From the NCBI RefSeq assembly GCF_022836495.1, contig NZ_BQXM01000021.1, positions 1 to 64,000 on the forward strand: a stretch of DNA of 64,000 bases, in the 5' to 3' direction. Below the pieces are notes generated by a model. It made no database searches. It was not told the origin of the DNA and saw nothing but the letters and a program-made list of their open reading frames with translations. The position numbers and the translations under genes are program-made. Of this stretch, positions 35,101 through 43,580 are shown one piece after another. Numbering within the stretch: position 1 is the stretch's first letter; each line of letters opens with the position of its first letter. This DNA comes from Desulforhabdus sp. TSK (GTDB lineage Bacteria; Desulfobacterota; Syntrophobacteria; Syntrophobacterales; Syntrophobacteraceae).

Positions 35101-38100
35101 AATAAGCGGTCCCATGCATGCAGAGAGCGACCAGTGCCAGGAGCAACCCCAGTCCAGGATCCTTCAACAGACTTTCAAAGAGAGCGGGATATCTTGGGAA
35201 ATAAGATGTCCATGCCCAGGCATAACCAAGCAGGCTGGCCAAAACGAACAATCCCAGGAGAGCGTAACTGTGCAGCAGTTGTTCATATCTGTGTCCGGCT
35301 GACCAGAGAAAAACCATGGCGGCGGCAAGAGTGAGGGGAAGAACCGTATTGGGCGTTAAGAAACGGCAGTGAAACAGACAGATTCCAAGGCTCAGTCCCA
35401 TGACAGCTAGCGCGGGATGATGCAGCCACTTTTCACTGGGCACATCGTGCGGATGGAAATGAAGGTTCTTGACGGCCCAGGCAGTCCTGGGGGGAGTCAG
35501 GGCAAAAACGCCCACTCTCCAGGCCAGGAGAGCATATACCGCACCGGCAAAGCTCAGAATCGGTACCCCGCTGACAGAGAGGTGGGAGAGTGCACTCAGC
35601 CATGCCCCGAGACCCAGGGACATGGACAGCGGGAGCAGCCACGGAAAATAAAATTGACCACCGGCCAGTGTGGTGACACACATTCCGAGGAGTGCCGAGA
35701 ATGTCCAGCCCCACCCGACCGGGCCTGAGATGAGTCGAAGCCCGAGGAAGGCAATGCCGACAGAACCCAGCAGCAGGGTGGCCGACTGCAGAGGGGGACG
35801 GAGCATTTGTTCATAGGTTTGGATGCCCGAAACCGGGAGCGCCCAGAGCAGTTTCAGCTTCGGCCGGTGCAGGGCCAGGAGTGCAGCCTGTTCCCGCCGC
35901 AGAGCCCTCACTTCCTCCGGTTCGCGCTCCATCCACCAGATGAGCCCCCAGGCAGTCAGTGCCAGGAGCAGTTGAACTGCACCCGTTGCGGGCTCCGGGA
36001 AGTATCTGAGCTTGAAGATCGTTCCTGCCGCGCCCCATAGAGCGAGAGCGGCGTAAAAGAGCCACCGGTCGCGCAGTTCCAGGCTCATCCCCAGGAGGAT
36101 TGCAGCCAGGAGGGCCATCAAGATGGGGGGAGCCGGACTCATGGTGAAAATCGGTGGGACGAGGAGCGCGGCCAGGGTGGACGAGATGAGGAGGTTCAGC
36201 AGAGCACTGTTCAACAGGACTTCAACTTTCGTCGAGATCCTTTCTGGAGAGGTTCGGTAGAGATGCAGCCCGAAGCAGGCCCACAGGGCTGCCAGGAGCA
36301 GGAAACCGGAAGCACATTGTGTCCAGGGGTGCCACAAGGTCCCTTGTGGTGCGCAACAGACGGCCACACCCGCCATGAACGTTACGCTGTAGAACCATGG
36401 TCCGTTCAAAAGGTACTGCGTACTCCCCGTGCCGCCTGCTCCATGGAACAATCCGTCTGGCGCAAAGCGAAGCCCCGCAAGGGTGAGGAACGTCATCGTC
36501 AAGGCCGTACCCATCGCCACCCACCCCGGTCGTCCGTGGGCTATACTCCATGCTGCCAGCACGACTGCCATGCACAGCCACACCCTGTAAACAATGAGTC
36601 CCATGGCCTTCGATCGGCTGCTCAGAAGCCAACGGCTTGCAGTAAACAACCCCGCCAGGCCTGGAAGGCTTCCCAGGAGATACCATGAATCGGGCAAGTG
36701 CTGCAGAACCACCAAACCATAGAGCCAGCTCAGGCAGAAGAGCAGAAAGAACAGCGGGGTCAGGGTGAGGAATTGCCAGACCACCGTGGCGTAAAGAGCG
36801 CACCCCATACAGAGAGTGACCAGGCGTGCTGAAGGTGTATAGGCGCTCAGGAAAAGCGCCAGTGCAGAAAGGCCATAAATGGCGAAACTCAGTCGAGACA
36901 GATAAGTGAACTTGTGGATCCACTGCTTCAGATGGGCGTCAACGTAAAAGAGCAGGCCGCAAACCGCCATGAGAAAGGGGCTGTAATAGCCTGCGGGCAG
37001 CGCAGTGGGGCTTCCGTAACCCCAGGTGAGGTGCAGGAAGGAGATGACAGCGGCATAGACCAAAGTCCCAGCCGCATAGTACGCTACTTTCCGTCGCTCG
37101 ACAAAAATGGAGCGCAGCCATTCTTGGGTGAACACCACCAGGCCGTAAGCCAGCAATCCCATCAAGAGGGAATGTAGAGCAGCCAGAAGCGGCCAAAAGG
37201 GGAAGCGAGCCAGCACAGGCACAGCCATCTGCATGGCGGCCAAAGCGAGGAAAACGCGGGGATGCCGGCCCTGGAGCGATCTTTCCATGACACCGGAAGC
37301 CAGCATCGTAACGAAATACAAACCTCCCATCACCATGAGAGCGCCCAGGCTCCCCACCAGGAGCTCCAGGGGGGTCTGACCGGCTACAATGACTCGGACG
37401 GATGCAGCCACATTGAGCGGAACCAAAAGGGCTCCCAGTGAAAAAAGCACGCTGCTGGATGTCTCCAGCTCAGGCCGCTTGAGGCGCAATCGATAGGCTG
37501 CCCAAAGAATGAACAGGGTGTACGCCAGGAGAACGGCGGCAACGGTGAGGGTCTTGACAAAGCCGCTCGTGTAGGAAACCAGGAGAATGGAGCCCGCAAC
37601 GAAGCAAAAGCCCCCGATAAACCAGCCGATGTTCTGAGCCAGGAAAGGAACGACCAATGCCGGCCAGCCGGATAAGGTCCGGAGAGCACGCTCCAGGGCG
37701 CTGACTGCGGTGGGCTTCCATGCGTAGCCTGGCATTTCCTCCTTGTCCATCTGTGACGTGGAAGACGGAGCACCCTCTTCATTTTCTAATGTGGACGCCG
37801 CAGGGAAGGATGCTTCCGATGCCCCTTGTTCCTCTGCAGCCTGAACAGGCCATCCCTTTTCGGTTGGCGGTGCGGCTGGCTCACCGGCCAAGTGAGTCGT
37901 CGATTGGGCGGAAGGAGGTGGCGCTTCAACGCCTGCTGCAGGCTGCACGGAAATGGGGAGCTGGCTGCCGGCGAGCCCTGTCTCACCGGTTGGCTCAACC
38001 CCGGAGTCAGGCGTTCCTGCGGCCTGTATTGGAAGCCCTTCCTCCCCCTCCCATTCAGATTCCTTCTCCACAACCGGTACCTGTATCGGTGCCTCTCTTG

Positions 38101-38602
38101 GCCAGGGAGGTCTTTCCGACGGAGCCAGCTTATTCTGGCAAAGCAATTTCCAAGCGGCTTCCCGTCCCCGGGACCAATCGCTGCTGTAAGGTGTGACGCC
38201 GGAAGCATCCAGGATTTCTACCAGAAGAGTGTCGATGCCCTCCACGGCTCGATGGTAGAATGCTGGATCGATGGCGTTGACTGCCAGCAAGTGTTCCAGC
38301 TCCAGTCGCAGGATGGCAAGATCGTGTATGTCTGCATCAGGGAGCTTGCTGTCGCGAGGCATATTTCTGAGAGCAGCCCTGGTAGCCTCCTGTCCCCGTG
38401 TCCCCGCATCACGTGTCGACGGTCGGTGCCGGTAATGTTCGACAAAGAGATACAATACTGCTGCCAGGAAAACGGCTAAAGGCCAACTTTCAGCATAGAG
38501 TACGGACAGAAAACATCCCAGGAGCAAAAGTAAAAGAAACATGTTCTTCTTCTCGTTGGGAGGGAGTGAGAACAAGACAACCTCGAGCATACCGATTTCC
38601 AT
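32147..38602 (-). CDS. Giant integral membrane protein of unknown function (about 2150 residues)
   Basis: The product is 2151 residues from the ATG at 38602 (GGTGAGA six bases upstream). Two hydrophobic segments lie at about residues 20-55. A soluble part with a helical region (LAILRLELEHLLAVNAID) and a Pro/Ala/Glu-rich linker runs to about residue 310. From there to the end, some 1800 residues are almost all membrane helices rich in Leu, Trp and Ala, with no enzymatic motif I can name. It follows pspA by 81 bases on the same strand, so the two are probably one operon. I do not recognise a family; a large lipid or polymer transporter or scaffold is speculation. Confidence 0.75.
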   Translation of the reverse strand: MEIGMLEVVLFSLPPNEKKNMFLLLLLLGCFLSVLYAESWPLAVFLAAVLYLFVEHYRHRPSTRDAGTRGQEATRAALRNMPRDSKLPDADIHDLAILRLELEHLLAVNAIDPAFYHRAVEGIDTLLVEILDASGVTPYSSDWSRGREAAWKLLCQNKLAPSERPPWPREAPIQVPVVEKESEWEGEEGLPIQAAGTPDSGVEPTGETGLAGSQLPISVQPAAGVEAPPPSAQSTTHLAGEPAAPPTEKGWPVQAAEEQGASEASFPAASTLENEEGAPSSTSQMDKEEMPGYAWKPTAVSALERALRTLSGWPALVVPFLAQNIGWFIGGFCFVAGSILLVSYTSGFVKTLTVAAVLLAYTLFILWAAYRLRLKRPELETSSSVLFSLGALLVPLNVAASVRVIVAGQTPLELLVGSLGALMVMGGLYFVTMLASGVMERSLQGRHPRVFLALAAMQMAVPVLARFPFWPLLAALHSLLMGLLAYGLVVFTQEWLRSIFVERRKVAYYAAGTLVYAAVISFLHLTWGYGSPTALPAGYYSPFLMAVCGLLFYVDAHLKQWIHKFTYLSRLSFAIYGLSALALFLSAYTPSARLVTLCMGCALYATVVWQFLTLTPLFFLLFCLSWLYGLVVLQHLPDSWYLLGSLPGLAGLFTASRWLLSSRSKAMGLIVYRVWLCMAVVLAAWSIAHGRPGWVAMGTALTMTFLTLAGLRFAPDGLFHGAGGTGSTQYLLNGPWFYSVTFMAGVAVCCAPQGTLWHPWTQCASGFLLLAALWACFGLHLYRTSPERISTKVEVLLNSALLNLLISSTLAALLVPPIFTMSPAPPILMALLAAILLGMSLELRDRWLFYAALALWGAAGTIFKLRYFPEPATGAVQLLLALTAWGLIWWMEREPEEVRALRREQAALLALHRPKLKLLWALPVSGIQTYEQMLRPPLQSATLLLGSVGIAFLGLRLISGPVGWGWTFSALLGMCVTTLAGGQFYFPWLLPLSMSLGLGAWLSALSHLSVSGVPILSFAGAVYALLAWRVGVFALTPPRTAWAVKNLHFHPHDVPSEKWLHHPALAVMGLSLGICLFHCRFLTPNTVLPLTLAAAMVFLWSAGHRYEQLLHSYALLGLFVLASLLGYAWAWTSYFPRYPALFESLLKDPGLGLLLALVALCMHGTAYWLECEAKRKDAAGVGLHEALYRMPLRITATLLAMCAAVQQIALIWLEPVMPTALLPILVLILSTAGLFMAGHALARPWLNLMGILLTVFTGLWIEGTLLHPGLPFTLLPGSSAVSDRWLTLSLFGLSLAILAERLHINPHGAKLYHQPLRLSSLLTCSWAMLSASILLAAAPLQQNVFLPLTFFTLTLCLFPLLSPLPRPAIIRGIAVPLLLTMITLSTLPFVGTRQWGSVTALPFGYMLWGAGNFALPRWNERWPHWAVAPDLWPWMGLAAVSFGVVSRCLDPSTLFTSLSWGGYGGAAAVYSYLMLRNSPWRGFAYFGSLSLAFTGPAFFAAAMAPLETRTLLGLFECILLCSASGVALNLLWANGLLRAVPLWRTHGQELSVRWGLRFHDLGTPLLMSVSGFLSFFLLQMILMKVESLSRLHHFFSLSQWSWTFFTGTLITLSFLHLWRLHQAPWQRHAILSSLLFTLMSSWLESPSHLVHLPLFLALWSAMLMFVHSAWENNSWGGEAAAPLRQALSVWIAPSLNAAIITLLLTPLNPPLQWLLTLSLLAALSAIHGLVRQNRLWLLVSMVMLLALLHCWPLLWVPLPQAALLAPWYALQAAFLALFLAVSGERLQHYLEKRALLSAQSALWNFASREIALLYSQAWPTLALLALVEWILHGIALLEVLAGKSRPQPLMGSVGDSAAALAAALLLLLLGLQRAWKSNQAIWVYRTTAFGGAVGLYIRLTVLGLSPPGIWDTAAIMASAYVLFVIHRITSCKPLLHVVLLLPALALITVPLQLESAQAAGALMSIGALYLLTCRETRRPVPLYLGILSFNAAVYLWIPGLVKSSQALQLYVAPAAVSVLLLLHLHRKELKRSVLNSARLAATSILYASASMDVFLRGDFMIFVVAVILSLIGIILGIAFRTRAFLYSGVVFLVFNILGQLILLFPEQRLPKAMFLLALGAAITGGMIWFNLQRERILRHIRIFRTDLESWT

Positions 38603-38683
38603 GGCATTCTCACCGGTCGCCGGCGGCTTGTCGGTGGTGCTGCTGGCAATTTACAAAACAAGACCTATGGGTAATGCAGGGCT

Positions 38684-39355
38684 CTACCCTTGGATCTTTT
38701 TCTTGAGCCTGTCGAGCTCATTTTCCACTTCGTGCTCCACCTCCATGGCCAGGAACTCCTTCTCCAGGTCGGAGGCGTCACCGTTCAATTCTGCCATGGC
38801 TTCCGTTCTGCTCTCGATCTCCGCCACCTTGTCCTCCATGCGTGCGAAGCTCGCCTGGGCATTGAGGCCGGCCTGGAAACTGGTCATGGTTTTGTCCATT
38901 TGCTGGCGGGCCTCGGCCGCTCTCTGTCGGCCGATGAGCGTACTCCTTTTACGGCGTGCTTCCTCCAGTTTGGCTTCCAGGGCACGCAGCTGCGCCTTCA
39001 ACTGTTCGCTGGTGTTCCTCGCCGCAACCCAGGAAGGTTCTATGGCTTTGATGATGCTGTCGTGCTCCCGCTTCCGGATCAATGCTGCACGGGCGAGGTC
39101 CTCTTTCTCCGCCTGCAGCGCCTGTTCAGCCTTGCTCAGCCATTCGGCCGACTGTTGCCGATTGTGCTCCAATTCCTTTTGAAGCTGCTTCTCGCTGGCG
39201 ATGGCGTCGATCACCCCCCCCTTGGCCTTGCTGATGTTCTCTTCCATTTCCCTGATAATCTGTTTGATCATCCGCTCGGGATCTTCGACACGGTCGATCA
39301 GGTCATTGATGTTTGCCGTGATGACGTCGCTGATCCGCTTGAAAATGTTGGCCAT
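38684..39355 (-). CDS. pspA: PspA/IM30 family membrane-remodelling protein
   Basis: The 223-residue protein is almost wholly alpha-helical coiled coil, starting MANIFKRISDVITANINDLI and continuing EDPERMIKQIIREMEENISK, the standard PspA/Vipp1 opening. Its C-terminus (EVENELDRLKKKIQG) matches as well. These ESCRT-III relatives form rods and rings on the inner face of the cytoplasmic membrane and protect it under stress. There are no pspF, B or C genes beside it; its partner here is the giant membrane protein, which suggests a dedicated membrane maintenance function. Confidence 0.9.
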   Translation of the reverse strand: MANIFKRISDVITANINDLIDRVEDPERMIKQIIREMEENISKAKGGVIDAIASEKQLQKELEHNRQQSAEWLSKAEQALQAEKEDLARAALIRKREHDSIIKAIEPSWVAARNTSEQLKAQLRALEAKLEEARRKRSTLIGRQRAAEARQQMDKTMTSFQAGLNAQASFARMEDKVAEIESRTEAMAELNGDASDLEKEFLAMEVEHEVENELDRLKKKIQG

Positions 39356-39881
39356 GTTCGCTTCTCCTTCTATTCCCGGTCTTGTGGCAGCCCTCTGTTG
39401 CTAGCGTATTTCACTCATCAGCCTGTTCAGATTGCCGGGTCAATTGATCCCGACCCATGCATGCAGATCTTGGACCGAAACGGGTATGCCGTTCATGGAT
39501 GAGGGTAAGGGATATAAATCTATATCGTTAGATTCTGGAATAACCAACGGATGGATAGTGGCCTGTTGGCTGACTCCTGAATCCGCAATGAGATGTTGCT
39601 CACGCATGCAGGGTGAGTACCTGCCTTCTTTGAGCCGTCTTACATTTCTGTAATAAGTCTAACAAATTCATAAGTTGATGCTAAGGGAAAATGGGGTGTG
39701 AGGCCTTCAGAGCACCGGCAGAAGGTGATGGCGCAAGCACTGACGTCAGCGGGTATAAAATATTGGAAAACGCCAGGTTTTATAATCACTGCGCAAGCTG
39801 CGGAGAATAAAAAGGGGACACAGGCATGACCTGTATCCCCTTCATGTTGGAGAAGTTCGGACGCGCTGATTCGTCTTCGGC
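39356..39881. other. Intergenic region between pspA and the Hdr cluster
   Basis: No gene is seen in these 526 bases. The right end holds the terminator of the Hdr cluster (39805-39842). The left end contains the pspA leader; I could not find a sigma54-type site (GG-N10-GC) at a suitable position, so regulation by a PspF-like protein is not shown. Confidence 0.5.
39805..39842 (-). terminator. Rho-independent terminator of the Hdr/Mvh gene cluster
   Basis: On the minus strand AAGGGGATACAGG (39842-39830) pairs with CCTGTGTCCCCTT (39824-39812) across a five-base loop, with one G-T pair, then continues into a T-rich run (TTTTATTC). It lies 40 bases after the stop of the last gene in the cluster. 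Confidence 0.8.
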
Positions 39882-40769
39882 CTAAAGAATGGCGGTCAGC
39901 TTGAGCGTGTCTTTGTCCGTGCTGATGAGACCGGACCCTTCCTGAGCCAGGAAGCTCGCGTAGCTCATATCGAGGCCCAGCTTTTTGCTGAGGTTCTTGA
40001 CATCGGGAGCGAGCTGAGGCTGGGTGAGGATCACCACCAGATCGAAAGATTTGGTTTCCTGGCTGCCGTTGCTGCCGATGGTCAGCTGAAGGCTCTGGCT
40101 TTCCAGTGGCTCCAGGGCCGTAACGGCGGCTTCACGGACTTCAATCTTGTCGAGAGCCTTCAGGGCATCTTTTTGCTCTTCCATGAAAGCGGCGAGATCC
40201 TGAGCAAAAAAGCTGATCTGGGCGTTCGGAAGCTTTCTACGCACCAGGATGGCTTCGTTGATCCCCAGGAACAGAGCCGATTTATGCATTTGCGGTGATG
40301 CAGAGGCGTAGCCTTGGACAAATGCGACACTCATGGGAATTTCGCCGTCGTAGGGACGCAGAACGAGACCCCCACTGGGTCCGGTTTGACTGAGCATGCG
40401 CTCCATCTGAAGATCTGTCATGACATTCTGGTTCTTGCCCAATCCAAGGTGAGGAGCCACGCGATTCAAGGGCCTTTCCACACCGGGAGAGATAATGATG
40501 GTATCCGCTTCGAGGTCCAGGTATTCGTCCTGCATCTCGAAGTTGATGGCTTCAGGTTTACACTCAGCCCAGCACAGGGCACATCCCAGGCATCGTCGGC
40601 AGCTCAGGCAGCGTTTTGCTTCCTTCAGTGCCCTCTCTTCATCAAATCCCAATTCCACTTCGTTGTTGTTGCCTATTCGCTCTTCAACGGGAATCTCGAT
40701 GTGATGCTGACGTGCCTTGGGAATATCCTGGAATTCGACGATGTAACGACCTTTTTTTTCGTATGTCAT
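39882..40769 (-). CDS. NfnB/GltD-like iron-sulfur flavoprotein, C-terminal type
   Basis: The 295-residue protein has a 4Fe-4S-type cysteine block, EEALKEAKR-like followed by CLSCRRCLGCALCWAECKP (residues about 54-73), then an FAD/NAD-type fold with TIIISPGVERPLN. The first part resembles the end of NfnB/GltD family subunits and the second the C-terminal half of HdrA-like proteins. It is the last gene of the Hdr cluster and follows a larger NfnB-like gene by 56 bases. I infer that the two proteins form an NAD(P)H-reactive module of the complex. Its own cofactor content needs proof. Confidence 0.65.
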   Translation of the reverse strand: MTYEKKGRYIVEFQDIPKARQHHIEIPVEERIGNNNEVELGFDEERALKEAKRCLSCRRCLGCALCWAECKPEAINFEMQDEYLDLEADTIIISPGVERPLNRVAPHLGLGKNQNVMTDLQMERMLSQTGPSGGLVLRPYDGEIPMSVAFVQGYASASPQMHKSALFLGINEAILVRRKLPNAQISFFAQDLAAFMEEQKDALKALDKIEVREAAVTALEPLESQSLQLTIGSNGSQETKSFDLVVILTQPQLAPDVKNLSKKLGLDMSYASFLAQEGSGLISTDKDTLKLTAIL

Positions 40770-40825
40770 TGTAACCTCTCTAAAAGAGATCTAGAACTCT
40801 TGTTCTTGCCGGCATGCACGGGCCG

Positions 40826-42493
40826 TTACTTGCTTCTTTTGGACCGGAGGTAGCGAACGATGCCGTCCGCAGCCTTCCTGCCGCCTGCACAGGCTTTGAT
40901 GGCGATATCGGGACCGGTTTCCACGTCACCGGCGGAAAACACACCCGGAACATTGGTCATGTAATTGGAGTGGTTGACGGCGAAGGTGTTCCAGCGTGTG
41001 ATGTCTATGCCGCTGCCATCGGGAACGAAAGAAAGGTCGGGCCGCTGACCGATGGCCGGGATGAGGGTTTCCGCTTCCACGATGAATTCCGAGCCTTCCA
41101 CGGGAACCGGGCGCCGCCTGCCGCTGGCATCAGGTTCTCCAAGCTCCATGCGGAGGCACTTGAGCCCCTTCATCTGGCCGTTTTCTCCCACAACTTCGAT
41201 GGGTGCCACCAGGTATTGGAATTTCACACCTTCATGTTCGGCAGCATCGATTTCCCATGGGCTGGCGGGCATTTCCTTCTTGGTGCGGCGATAGAGGACA
41301 TGCACTTCTTCGAAGCCGGCGCGCCAGCTCACACGGGCCGCATCCATGGCCACGTTGCCGCCGCCGATGACAATGACTTTGCCCTTGGCATTGACAGGCT
41401 TGCCCATGTTGGCGTCACGCAGGAAATCGACGCCGTCCACGACGCCCTTCATATCCTCGCCCTTGATTTGCAGCTTCATACCGAGATGCGCACCCACACC
41501 CAGAAACACCGCGTCGAAATCCTTCTGGATCTGTTCGAAGGAGATGTCTTTTCCTATACGGGTGTTGCAGCGCAGATCGATGCCGTGTGAGCAGATCCAG
41601 TCGATTTCCCGCATGAGGGTGGGGGTGGGGAGGCGATATTCCGGAATGCCGTAGCGGAACATACCGCCCGGCTCGGGCAAAGCCTCGAAGCAGACGGACT
41701 TGTAACCGGCCTTCGCCAGAAAATAGCCGCACGTGAGACCCGCCGGGCCGGCTCCAATGATGGCGACCTTTTCCTTGTGGAATTCGTCGGGCACTTCCAC
41801 CGGGGCCTTGATATCTTCCTTCATTTCATAGTCGGCCACATAGCGCTTGAGGGTACAGATGGAAATGGGCTCATCCATGTAGCCCCGGTTGCATGCGGTC
41901 TCACAAGGATGTGGACACACGCGCCCGATGGAAAGCGCAAAAGGCAGTCTCTCGCGGATCTTGGCCAGAGATTCGGCGTATTTCCCGTCGGCAATCAGGC
42001 CGACGTAAGACCGGATGTCCAGATTGGCAGGGCAGGTGGCCTGACAGATGGGCATGTCTTCCTTGAAAATGTTGTAGCCCGTTCTCGGGTTGAAATAGTC
42101 GATGGCGGTGCGGAACCCAACGCCCTCGTTGAAATCGTCATACATGTGAATCGGGCAGACTTTGATGCACGCCTTGCAGTCGTTGCACTTTTCGCGATCC
42201 ACACGGGGTGTGCGTCGCTTGAGCTTCAGTTGGAAATTTCCGTTGCTGGCTACCGTCTTTTGCACCTGAGCACTGTCGATGACTCGAATGTTGGGGTGGC
42301 GCAGGACGGCTTCCATGTTGGGATCCACAAAAGCGTCATCTCCCGATATGATCCGGGTTTGCGGGATGCATTCCCCGCCCAGCCCCGGAAAGGACTCGAC
42401 GAGGGTCACCTGCATGCCGGCCTCGGCTTGCTCCAACGCTGCCGCAACGCCAGCCGGATCGCCCCCAAAGATTATGACTCGTTTACCTGACAC
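40826..42493 (-). CDS. HdrA/NfnB-like NAD(P)H-dependent flavin oxidoreductase
   Basis: The order in the 555-residue protein is: an HdrA-like start (KRVIIFGGDPAGVAAALEQA); a ferredoxin-like block (CNDCKACIKVCP, about residue 103); the GltD/NfnB cysteine-rich region (CQATCPANLDI, CPHPCETACNRG); an FAD fold (VAIIGAGPAGLTCGYFLAKA); and an NAD(P) fold (KVIVIGGGNVAMDAARV). In NfnAB the equivalent subunit couples NADPH oxidation to flavin-based bifurcation. In this cluster it is the most likely electron entry or exit for pyridine nucleotides. The fused HdrA-like beginning is unusual. Confidence 0.75.
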   Translation of the reverse strand: MSGKRVIIFGGDPAGVAAALEQAEAGMQVTLVESFPGLGGECIPQTRIISGDDAFVDPNMEAVLRHPNIRVIDSAQVQKTVASNGNFQLKLKRRTPRVDREKCNDCKACIKVCPIHMYDDFNEGVGFRTAIDYFNPRTGYNIFKEDMPICQATCPANLDIRSYVGLIADGKYAESLAKIRERLPFALSIGRVCPHPCETACNRGYMDEPISICTLKRYVADYEMKEDIKAPVEVPDEFHKEKVAIIGAGPAGLTCGYFLAKAGYKSVCFEALPEPGGMFRYGIPEYRLPTPTLMREIDWICSHGIDLRCNTRIGKDISFEQIQKDFDAVFLGVGAHLGMKLQIKGEDMKGVVDGVDFLRDANMGKPVNAKGKVIVIGGGNVAMDAARVSWRAGFEEVHVLYRRTKKEMPASPWEIDAAEHEGVKFQYLVAPIEVVGENGQMKGLKCLRMELGEPDASGRRRPVPVEGSEFIVEAETLIPAIGQRPDLSFVPDGSGIDITRWNTFAVNHSNYMTNVPGVFSAGDVETGPDIAIKACAGGRKAADGIVRYLRSKRSK

Positions 42494-42677
42494 AGTCGCA
42501 TCCTCCAGATGTTAAGGAGAAAACCATCCGGGCAGCGCCCCTTTCCCCGCCTTCCAAGCCACTGTCGCCAAGCGGCCTGTCAGTGGCTGACGGAGAGGCG
42601 GGAGCGGTGCGGCGAAGGTTGCCGCACCGCCCGGGAGCGCTCCGGGGTTTTAACCATTGCTCATTTTGGTCCCTGGC

Positions 42678-43478
42678 TCACGCAGCGTGGGCTGTCTGCT
42701 GCGCCGACTTTTCGGCGACCTGATAAAGGGGTGAATTGCCTTCGATGCCGGCCAGACTCACGATCCCGCGGCGCTGCAATGCCAGCACGTATTTCAGCAC
42801 GTGGGGTGGAGGAAGCTCCAGCCGGGCGGCCAGGTCCTTGACAGCTGCCGGGGCTTTCTGCATTTCCGAAAGGATTTCAAAGGTGGCCAGTTCGTCCATG
42901 ACAATGGTATCGAGGGTGCGCCACATTTCATGGTCGGTGAATTTCTCGCCGTACTTGTTTCCGGTAGTGGTGAATTCCGTGAATTTTCCGACGACCCAGC
43001 GCAGCTTTTCTTTGCCGAGGGCTGTCTTGGCGATGGCAATCTTTTCCGTCAACTTGGGAAGTGGGAGGCGGTCGGCGCTTCCCAGGGGACCCATTTCCTT
43101 GATCTTCTGGTCGAATCCTGTAATGATGCTGACAAATCGGTCGCCTTCCGCCGACGAGCACTGGCTGAAGGAAATTCTTTCGGGGTTGAGGCCTGCGTAG
43201 TCCAGAGCGCGCGTCGCCAATCCCACCTTGACCTTGGCCTGATAGTTGCCGCTGATGTAGTGACAGTCACCGAAATGGCATCCCACCACAACAACACCGT
43301 CCGCTCCTTCAAGAAAAGCGTCCGCCAGCATCGTAGGATCCACCCGGCCGGTACACATGAGCCGGATGATCCTGATATCCGTCGAATATTGCATCCTGGA
43401 AACTCCAGCGAAGTCAGCCGCAGCGTAACCTCACCAAGTGCAGCAAAGAACCAGGATCTTCGGAGTAAATTCTGACAT
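42678..43478 (-). CDS. mvhD: MvhD-like iron-sulfur protein, selenoprotein (Sec16)
   Basis: Read with one in-frame UGA as selenocysteine, the gene runs from ATG 43478 (GAGGAGGAG upstream) for 266 residues. The UGA at 43433-43431 falls in LVLCCTW-U-GYAAADFAG, where the second MvhD here has CCNWC. The second cysteine motif, GVVVVGCHFGDCHY, is intact. MvhD takes electrons from a hydrogenase or other donor to HdrA through a [2Fe-2S] centre held by these residues. After the roughly 140-residue MvhD domain comes a winged-helix-like tail (ARLELPPPHVLKYVLALQRR). A hairpin with a GUU loop follows the UGA. Confidence 0.85.
43396..43408 (-). promoter_or_regulatory. Candidate bacterial SECIS hairpin in the first mvhD
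   Basis: The hairpin CTGGA-GTT-TCCAG has a five-base stem and a loop beginning with G. The loop starts 28 bases after the UGA at 43433-43431, within the window used by SelB-binding elements. It is the shortest of the four in this cluster. Confidence 0.55.
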
Positions 43479-43580
43479 CACATTCTCCTCCTCACAGCGC
43501 GAAAGACTGTGAATCTTTAAGACATCCATTGGGGATCAGAGATCCGCAAATCCAAACTTCAAATCATCACGGGCCGGAAA

